A stretch of DNA of 64,000 nucleotides from Atherix ibis (Eukaryota; Arthropoda; Insecta; Diptera; Athericidae), in contig OY282610.1 of the NCBI GenBank assembly GCA_958298945.1, positions 45,639,667 through 45,703,666 of the forward strand, written 5' to 3'. The notes below the pieces were generated by a model. That model had not been told where the DNA came from and did no database searches. It saw nothing but the letters and a program-made list of their open reading frames with translations. Position 1 is the stretch's first letter; each line of letters opens with the position of its first letter. Below are positions 56,385 through 64,000 of this stretch, one piece after another. The translations under genes were made by a program, and so were the position numbers.

Positions 56385-56560
56385 AGACTACAAATTGTAT
56401 AATTTTGGTGGTAAAAATAATCTGTGGCAGTAGGATAGCTACAGCGGACCGATGATCAGTTTAGCGAAAACAAAAAAAATTATTTTAAAACCAATACAAA
56501 TGCAATTAGAACAATTACAAAAAAGGTTGCCATGTTTCAAAAAGATTTCAGTCATTTTTC
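56385..56560 (+). repeat. Dispersed repeat family 'GCAC-GCAC', copy 4 (divergent)
   Basis: Blocks CAGTAGGATAGCTACAG, TTTTAAAACCAATACAAATG and AAAAAGGTTGCCATGTTTC align with the second half of copies 2 and 3; the first half is not recognisable. Confidence 0.5.
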
Positions 56561-56809
56561 TATCTGAGATCTAAGATTCAACTTTGCAGCTCAATAAAAA
56601 ATCATTCTAATTATTAGAAGGCAATTAGAATGATTTAAATTGGATTGCAATTATGAAGTGGATCAGCTTTGACTGAGTATAAAGATCTTTGTTGAGTACC
56701 ACAAGCCATATACAAATTTTAACATCGATATTTTATCTAAATATTTTAGATATTTACAAATAAAACATAGTAATAAGCAAATTTGAGAAATAGTATTAAT
56801 TAACTTGAA

Positions 56810-57290
56810 AGGTTGTGGGGAGTAAAGATCCAATGAAGTTCCTCCTACTAGCGTGTGTTCCAGTTAGGCCTCAGTATTTAAGTAAATCACGCGACCAGTG
56901 ACGCCTAAGTCTTCGATGGGTATTTCTAGGGAAGGAAATGGAGGATAGTTCTTGAACAAGAGGATTATTATGATTGAGGACACGGGAACGGAACTTTTTA
57001 TAGCGAGATACTGCCACATCGAAAACAAATGGGACTTTAAGATCACGATGAATAACAGTTTTGCGAACATAAAAGGGGGCATCGACAATTGTACGGATTA
57101 TTTTTGATTGAAAGGATTGGATTGGACGGGAATAAGAAGGCTAAGTAGATCCCAAAATTTCTAGTCCGTATGTCCATGTGGGTTTCAGTAAGGTATTGCA
57201 TAACGGTACTTTGCTGTCTATAGTAAGTTTTTAATGTCCATTGTGTCAGCTTTATCGTCCACCGTTCAGAAATAAATGTCGTCCTATACT
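56810..57290 (-). pseudogene. Jockey-type LINE 3' end, minus strand
   Basis: Minus-strand pieces: WTYGLEILGST then IQSFQSKIIRTIVDAPFYVR and KTVIHRDLKVPFVFDVAVSR, matching the last part of the Jockey copy at 51590 (YVRSNVMHRDLNVPFV). It is 5'-truncated just before 57290, where a plus-strand Jockey endonuclease begins. A frameshifted start of the fragment covers the thumb region. Confidence 0.75.
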
Positions 57291-57294
57291 GCAA

Positions 57295-58030
57295 ATTCCC
57301 TTACAATCGTCCTTTGGAATGCTAATGGACTGAGTTCCAAATAACCAGAATTTGACTTATTACCACATGACAAACGAATAGACATAGTATTCATTACAGA
57401 AACACACTTTACATCCAGGTCCAACTTCTACATACGCGACTACACAACGTTCAGGACTGACCATCGTGACAATACTGCACACGGTGGCACTGCTATCCTC
57501 ATGAGAAATTCCTTTTCCTTTTCTTTATAGGAAAATCCTTTTCTTTATTTCGTGAGAAATTCCTTATCCTTTTATGGAAATTTGCCATCATTAAAATGAT
57601 CCCTAAGCCCAATAAACCAATAAACCGCCACACTTCCTACAGGCCAATAAGTCTCCTTTCAGTACTCTTAAAAATCTTTAAAAAAATCCTCCTTCGCCGA
57701 TTACATCCTCTATTCGAATCTTCAAATTTATTTCCTAATCACCTGTTTGGTTTCCTTCACTACCCAGCAGTGTCATCGAGTTGTCGATTTCATTGCATCC
57801 GCTTTAGAAAGAAAAAAGTACTGTCCCGGTGTGTTTATTGATAAAAGTCAAGCTTTTGATAGAGTTTGGCACCCGGGTCTACTCTGGAAACTCAAGTGGT
57901 TCCTTCCTTCCACCTATTTTCTAATCCTAAGATCATTCCTTTATAACCGACACTTCCAAGTAAATGAATCCAACGAACTCTCCAATATCTCTCCGATGAA
58001 TCTTAAAGCTCAGATAGAAAAATAGGTGAA
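57295..58030 (+). pseudogene. Jockey-type LINE, endonuclease and RT start, plus strand
   Basis: Starts LTIVLWNANGLSSK, then (after a stop) FDLLPHDKRIDIVFITETHF and DYTTFRTDHRDNTAHGGTAI: the N-terminal half of an APE-type endonuclease with its N and E metal-site motifs (NANG, ETH). A deletion, with a CCTTTTCTTTAT direct repeat at the junction (about 57515-57560), joins this to the RT: MIPKPNKPINRHTSYRPISL, FKKILLRRLHPLFESSNLFP, VDFIASALERKKYCPGVFID then KSQAFDRVWHPGLLWKLKWF. The palm YADD box was not reached: the fragment stops at about 58025. Confidence 0.82.
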
Positions 58031-58176
58031 ATTCTTTAAATTATGCGTTTTCGAATGGGTCACCTATTAATCAGGTTGAAATTAATTAGTTTAGTAATAA
58101 GAGGTTTTTCAATAGGAGTAACATGTTTTTAAATAGACCATGTGGCCATATTTGAAAAGTTAAAATATTTTGTTAC

Positions 58177-58227
58177 TATAAACTTTTCAAATACGGCCAT
58201 ACCATGGCCGTATTTGAAAAGTTTATA
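58177..58227. repeat. Hairpin with 24-bp perfect arms and 3-base loop
   Basis: Arms 58177-58200 and 58204-58227 (TATAAACTTTTCAAATACGG then CCAT). A related direct copy, GTGGCCATATTTGAAAAGTT, lies at 58142-58161. Confidence 0.9.
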
Positions 58228-58504
58228 TTTATTTAATAAATTTTGGAATTTATTTACGGAAAGATAAACGCTTCAACAACTCTTCAAAATTATCCAATTA
58301 TTTTCTCAAAATCATCGCTATTTTATTGCAACTTATCGTGCACTTCTTCCAATTTATGGTCGTTATAATCAGCTTAGTGTGCTTCCTATTCGTCGAACCG
58401 TGGAAGGTTTTTAACGCAATCTTTCTTTACACAATATTTGCGAAGGGTGAAGACCCAAATTTATCGATTTCAATGTGGGTGTATTATACAGTTGGATTTG
58501 ATTA

Positions 58505-59150
58505 CTTAAAAAATTCTCACAGAATTGATTACCGAAAATTTGCTGAATTTGCTCTGGAACAACTATCAGATGAGGCGCATTCTAATCTCTTCTGATCGGT
58601 GAATAAAAAAAATTATCCTTACTGGGCTGAAGCCAACCCACAATTTACTCACGCGAAACCTTTACATTCTGAAAAAGTGATCGTTTAGTATGGTTTATGA
58701 CATGTTGGCATCATTGGTCCTTATTTTTTGCAAAATAAAGAAGGCGTTGCCGTTACACTGAGCAATACAGATCAATAATAACAAACTTTTTGTGACTTGA
58801 ATTGCAAGATATTGATTTGGTTAATATGTGGTTTAAACAAGATGGCGTTACGTACCACACAGTTTATGCCACAATCGAAAAGTTTGGCATATCGATAATT
58901 TCAAGAAATGCCGATGTACCATAACCTCCAAGAAGTCGTGAATTAATACCTTTGCACCTCTTCTTGTGGGGTTATTTGGAGTTAGTAGTTTATATCGATA
59001 AACTAGCAACCATTGATGTATTAAAATTGAATATCGAATACCAAATACATAAAATAAGGCCACATTTATTGCACAAGGTCTTCGAAAATTGGTACCATTA
59101 TATTCGGTTCTGTAAACGGAGCAGATGTGGCTATTTGAATGAGGTTATTT
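58505..59150 (+). pseudogene. PPRS-type transposase, second lineage, decayed
   Basis: Frame pieces in order: FAEFALEQLSDEAHSNLF (first catalytic Asp in SDEAH), VNKKNYPYWAEANPQFTHAK, PLHSEKVIV, VGIIGPYFLQNKEGVAVTLS, MWFKQDGVTYHTVYATIEKF (second Asp in QDG), SIISRNADVP then a stop instead of Trp, PPRSRELIPLHLFLWGYLEL. In the last segment the usual CDLTPLDFF reads RELIPLHLF, so the acidic positions are altered. It ends VFENWYHYIRFCKRSRCGYL. The N-terminal HTH part is missing. The wording differs enough from 53288-54135 to be a separate family. Confidence 0.82.
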
Positions 59151-59230
59151 TCGGAACTTCATTGCATCGACTATATATCAAAATAAATTTAAAAAAAAAA
59201 CTCCACATAATACTCTTATTGAAAAACCCG

Positions 59231-60472
59231 ATAAGGATAATATTAGCGCTGATTTTATGGTACAAGTCACTTAGTTAATTATGTTCCAAATCCTTAAACA
59301 ACGATGGCATGATACAAACTAGCAGAATGACAAAAGTTTTGGAAAATTTATCACTTTCAAATTAAAATTCACATTTTATTACTAATTTATGATTTATTCC
59401 ATAGAAAAAAAACCAATTATTTTTATTGATTATATTAAATTCGGTCGCATAAAATTTTTAATTAATTTTCAAAGAATAATTAATTATTTTTTATAAAAGT
59501 TTTAATTAAATAAATTCAATTCATGGAATGAGTCTTCCAAATAATTACAAGATGTTATGAAGGTAAAAGGATATAAGATGATGGCAACAAATTTATATGA
59601 TAAGAAATTCAATACTTTAATTAATTTTATATCTAAAAAATTACATAAGACAATAAAAGTACAATAAAACAAAAAATTATATAATTAAATGAAAAATAAT
59701 ATTATTGAAAATTTTTTTATGTAATCTACAATAGAATCTTGTTCATTAATCCTTGCTGATATTGTATACGATAGATAAAAGCGTCGAATTTTTAAATTTT
59801 GCTTTTTTAGTATCATAATTTAAAAGAACCATTAGAGTTTTATAAAACAAATTTTTAGTAATTTGAGTAAATTAATAAACTACGATAAATGCCAAAAATG
59901 TTTGGAGAACCAATCATGAAGTATTTGGCGAGAAAATAAGACAAGCCACGTGTAAATTTTTTTTTCATAAATTAAAAAACCACGGACTATAAAACGCCGC
60001 TAAAAACAATTTTATATAGTTAAACGTATAAAGTTTAACCAGAGATGGAGAAATCTTTCAGATGCCGTGTCATATTTGGGATGAAAATTTGACCGTGGGT
60101 CATATTTAAGAAGGTTTTTTTTATAAATTTTAAAAGCATTTTTTCTTGCATGAACGTTTGTATTTATTATGCAAATAAAATTTTGAAACAAAAATTTTAA
60201 ACATGACATCAATTCTCTACCAAAGTATCAAATACTCATATAATAGAAAAATAAAAAGAATAATGCTTAAAAAATATGCAAATTAATATTTAATAATAGA
60301 TATAAGTAATATTCGGGTAGGACACTATTACAAAAATATCTTTTTTAATATAATTTTTTAAATGGATGAAATTATTCAAATGATTCGAGAGTTAGATTCA
60401 TGTTTGATGCGCCTCGCTATTTGCACAGATCTGGATTAAACTCTTGATATGGAATCACATTTTCAAAGGCAG
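59231..60472. other. AT-rich non-coding region
   Basis: No gene or repeat was recognised. Confidence 0.5.
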
Positions 60473-61604
60473 GCTGATAAGTCAGTGATAAATACAAGAA
60501 ATGAAGTTTTTGTCATCTGGAATCCTTTAAAAGACAATACATAATATCTGTTCATTAGCTTAATTTTAACGACCATTGAAAACAGACATGGTTTGTGTTT
60601 TTTTTATTTATAAAGAAAAAATTGAATTTCGTATTAGTTGTAAAATATAATTTTTTAAAGAAAAAAAATATCTGAAACCAAAACTAACTATGGGAACTCT
60701 TAACCATCATATTAAATGATGCAAAAGCGATTTTACAATATAAATTTTGTTGTGGTCATGATAAAAATGTCAAAATAATGCGTAGGTAACAGCTTCCGTA
60801 AAATTTTGCCTATAAGAGTGCCGCATAATAACATCTGACTAAAAACGTTTTCCTGTAATTACCTCAATGGAGTATTTTTGCAGTTTTAAGCTTAGTCGAA
60901 ATAAATTTTTGAATTGATTCAAAGCTGTTGGAGGAACAGGAATTTACCTTAATGTAACAGAAATCTATTTTCATTAAAAACAATGGACTTATACTTGCAA
61001 AGGAGCACCAAAAAAGGCAAAAACGATACTATCGGCAGGAAAGGTTATGGCTGCTGTTTTCTGGAATGTACATATTATAATATTCATCGACTATCTTGAA
61101 ATAGGAAAACCGATAACAGGATAGTATTATACAGCAATATTAGATCAGTTAAATGATGAAGTCGAAACAAAACGACACATTTGGCACACGATAACAGGAT
61201 TCACCTGCAACAAACAAATTACTGGAATTATATTCTATACTTTGGCGCCATACAACTTTTTCCTGTTCTCAAAATTTGGTGCCTTTCAAAACATACAGAA
61301 ATGGCTCTGTGGAAATAATTTCGAGAATTTGATATATCGTACTACACGAAAAGTATTTATAAGTTGTAATATCGCCGCAAAAAGTGGATCAATCTATAAA
61401 AGACTAAGCTGAAAAATAAACCAATTTCTGTTGAGCAAATTTGTTTGTTGTTGTAAAATGATATTAAAAAATTAATTGAGCTATTGTATTTCTAAAATAA
61501 TCTTTAGAATAGATAAAATGAAATATGATATTTATACCTATAAGCAACTATTTTTTTGTTCATTCATTAACATTTTTTGTAGCATTTATCACTAATTTAT
61601 CAGA
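60473..61604 (+). mobile_element. Degenerate mariner, second GATAAGTCAGTGAT copy
   Basis: The left end is CTGATAAGTCAGTGATAAAT and the right end its diverged inverse (ATTTATCACTAATTTATCAG). Length is about 1.1 kb, as for 466-1574, with transposase remains in the second half of the plus strand. Confidence 0.75.
61003..61420 (+). pseudogene. mariner transposase remnant
   Basis: GAPKKAKTILSAGKVMAAVF then WNVHIIIFIDYLEIGKPITG is unmistakably the segment after the first catalytic Asp of the copy A/B/C-type mariner. YYTAILDQLNDEVETKRHIW follows after a stop. The second catalytic motif is not recognisable; LAPYNFFLFSKFG stands for LAPSDYFLFPN with the Asp changed to Asn, and IQKWLCGNNF for KKWLGGRRF. 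It is older than copies A-C. Confidence 0.78.
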
Positions 61605-62663
61605 CTGCACATGTATTTTCTTGTTGACCAAATTCGCAAAAATACCATATATGTTACGTAAATAATTCGATTTTGAATTAAATAATAATAATTGGACTAT
61701 ATTCCGCCTTGCACAAATAATCTCGGACACATTGAAGCGTCTATTTCTATATAAAATGTAGCTTATTAGATCACCAATCAGATGGAAAATAGCCAAATAA
61801 AAAAACATTATTTATTAATAATTATAGCAGTTTTGCTTTAGATATTGGGGGTATATTTAACTCGCCATACATTGTGTATTTGTAAATGAAGCGTACACGT
61901 TTATTATTCTAATATGCATGGTTTGTGCTCACAAATAATAAATTCGAAGCTAATTAGATGCTAGTTTCCATAGATAATTGAATATTTCCGAAGGAGAGTT
62001 TTTTTGGTTGTCGTATAAATAACCATAATTTAATTAAGGACTAATAAATAGTGTGGCATTTTCTATTCTACAAAATATCTCAAACAGACTAAATACTGAA
62101 AGTCGGACACTGCGGATATGTTGCATGTACGTTGGATCCCTATAAATTTTAATATAATTATTTATTTATTATTTTATTGGTTCCATAGAAATGTGAAATT
62201 CCAATTTTTTAATGAATCCCTGTTTATATAATCGGTTTTGTGATATTCATGGAAAATTACTAATAATTTTATTACGTTAAATTTAAAATAAGTGCACGCA
62301 AATCAATCATTAAATTGGATTTTATACTGAAAATAATATCTTTAGACGTACGCGTGTTTAAGGAATATCAATTTTATGATGAGCCAAGTTTGTTTTCACA
62401 TCGCACTAAACTCTATAATAGTTGTTTTCGGAGTTATGCATTTTTAAAATGACAATATTATACTCGTACACAAATTGTTTACATCTAACTAAAGTCTTAT
62501 TCATAATAAATCTAATAATAGTAAACAGAATTTATGATTTAATCGGAAATATTTTTCAATTTAGTAATTTGATTTTTATGGAATATAAATATACGCCATA
62601 GTTAATAGTAGTCTATAATTTATTGTTAAAATATTCAATTACACTATATTCGAATAACATCGA
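61605..62663. other. AT-rich non-coding region
   Basis: No gene or repeat was recognised. Confidence 0.5.
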
Positions 62664-62728
62664 ACTTGTAGTCGACCCGGTAGAACACTATTTTCCAAGG
62701 AGTCGTTGGTTCAAATCCTACTGAGGCG
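62664..62728 (+). tRNA. tRNA-like sequence (degenerate; pseudogene or SINE head)
   Basis: It contains an A-box-like GTAGTCGACCCGGTAGAACA and a good B box GGTTCAAATCC about 35 bases later. An anticodon arm ACTAT-TTTCCAA-GGAGT can be drawn with anticodon TCC (Gly). The T stem has one mismatch, and I could not pair a 7-bp acceptor stem. No tail repeat was identified, so a SINE is possible but unproven. Confidence 0.4.
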
Positions 62729-63040
62729 TGGTCTTACGCTTATTCCCCAAAAATGGCCCTACGCTTATTCCGCATTTATATTTTAAATAAATCATCTCCT
62801 TTCACAAGTGCTCCCTTCAATTTTCGAAAACAATGAAATATGCTTTACAAAATTTACCACTTCTGATTGCTCTCTCCAACTAACTATAGACTAGTGTCAT
62901 TATAAAAAGGACTCATATTTAAGGGTCCTTACATAAAAACCAAGAAACACTTTTATTTATAATAATGAATTTTGGTTAAAACCTTTCTAGAAAGATGTTC
63001 ATCCTTTGAAGTATGTGAATAGATAATTCTCAAGATTGGA

Positions 63041-63970
63041 TTGCTGAAAATAATATTTAATTATGTGAAACTGGGTTCTTTAGTATGTGAAACAAATTTT
63101 TTTATTTGTACCCAGGTATGCTTATGGGTTACATGTGGTACATTGACAGATGTCCACATGCTGTATGCTGCACCAATTTGGACGGATGGCTTTATTAAAG
63201 TAACCTACTTACGTAGAGTTGTCTCAGTCTACCGTAGGTACGAGTATCATGCGAAGCCGCATTTGTTGTGGCCGGAGCAATACCAAGAAAATATTTTTTA
63301 TGGATGAATGATATAGGCTGTACTGCCGGAGAAGTCGAAGTTACGTGATGGTACGATGCAAGGCTCGTACGGCAGAAAGAAAGAAATCCAGGCGGTAGTA
63401 GCAAAGTCGTTGTGATACTGTCCTCAATGGCAAATGAACTCATCGTCTCATCCCAGCAGTGGATCCGTAGTTAGATTGAAGGAATGGTGAGGTTGGTTTC
63501 TACTTATCCCAATCTTTGAAGGGATATTGATGTTTTTTTGCTAACCAGAACTGCTTTAAATTGGATTGTAGTCCTTCTTGTGTCGGAGTGGTATAGAGCG
63601 AGGAGCACGTATTTGTTTGCTGTACCCCATTCCAAGTGGAAAGAGAGGAGGCACAGAAAGGTGCTGTGGGGCCTCTGATTCTGGCGAGTGTCGTGGCCTT
63701 GATATTGATCGCGAGGACGGCTTGGCAGGCTTTCGATGTGTTTGCAACCGCAGTGTTAAAAATTGAAAGTTACTCAGTTCCATTCCAGATAATGAATCAG
63801 CAACATGGGATCAGGAAGCACCGAGAGTGTTGTTTTATTTCTGCTCTAATGAGTAGTATTATCGTCCTTGTGAGCATGTCATAATGGGTATGGATCTCAT
63901 TCCACTGGTAATATAAGGAGTAATTGAAAATTCCTGGAAGACCAGAATCCTTCTTAATCTTATTGGTAGG
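63041..63970 (+). pseudogene. R1/I-type LINE, C-terminal pol region to near the 3' end
   Basis: The plus strand reads MLYAAPIWTDGFIKVTYLRR then VVSVYRRYEYHAKPH, the post-RT segment of R1/LOA-like elements (LYAAPIWA-AL---Y-R-L--VYRR-ALRV). After frame changes come GEVGFYLSQSLKGY, CSPSCVGVV and EEHVFVCCTPFQVEREEA, corresponding to the C-terminal cysteine-rich CP-C....EH--F-CPRF-VER motif of these LINEs. It continues KGAVGPLILASVVALILIAR up to about 63800. The RT palm is not in the window or is deleted. Several frameshifts and stops show it is dead. Confidence 0.75.
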
Positions 63971-64000
63971 TCAGGGTAAATGGAGCAGGGTATAGTATGG

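Larger units (their letters stand above)
58101..59230 (+). mobile_element. PPRS-type mariner relative, second lineage
   Basis: The left end GAGGTTTTTCAATAGGAGTA and the inverse of the right end GGGTTTTTCAATAAGAGTAT form a terminal repeat. Just inside the left end lies a 24-bp-arm hairpin and a third direct copy of its arm. Confidence 0.78.

Overview
This window is strongly AT-rich nuclear DNA from an arthropod, most likely an insect. The evidence is a spliced neuropeptide receptor of the allatostatin-A (galanin-receptor-like) family and a dense set of arthropod-type transposons: several mariner families, relatives with a PPRS...PLDFF signature, Jockey-like and R1/I-like LINEs, and a hAT element. 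There is no operon structure, no CRISPR array, and no sign of bacterial or viral origin. The species cannot be fixed from the sequence alone. Layout, left to right: 0.5-16.6 kb is a graveyard of decayed mariners, LINE 3' fragments and two internally deleted mariner derivatives with long inverted termini (1972-2827 and 15053-15945, the second nested in a LINE). 16.6-19.7 kb is low-complexity non-coding DNA. 19.68-21.74 kb is a recent tandem duplication with a 936-937 bp period. 22.7-24.5 kb holds a LINE RT fragment and a mariner. From 25.48 to 45.49 kb the minus strand carries five exons (280 codons, TM1 to TM6) of the receptor; the TM7/C-terminal exon was not found and is probably left of the window. 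The receptor's 16-kb intron holds a Mos1-like mariner, an ~83/165-bp higher-order satellite, a Jockey LINE split by a hAT insertion, and a second mariner. 46.6-64 kb is again transposon-derived: more mariners, three Jockey fragments, two PPRS-type transposases, a tRNA-like sequence, and an R1/I-type LINE end running to the right edge. The only convincing host gene is the receptor. Every transposase or RT copy seen has a frameshift, stop, deletion or lost catalytic residue, so none is evidently autonomous, although a few are only lightly damaged. The most unusual structural signal is a recurrent set of long, near-perfect inverted repeats with little or no loop (14604-14663, 14662-14741, 29553-29640, 53776-53899, 58177-58227). 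At least one of these sits exactly where the middle of a transposase is missing, which suggests snap-back template switching, or alternatively a fold-back assembly artefact. I found no convincing new enzymatic or defence system.
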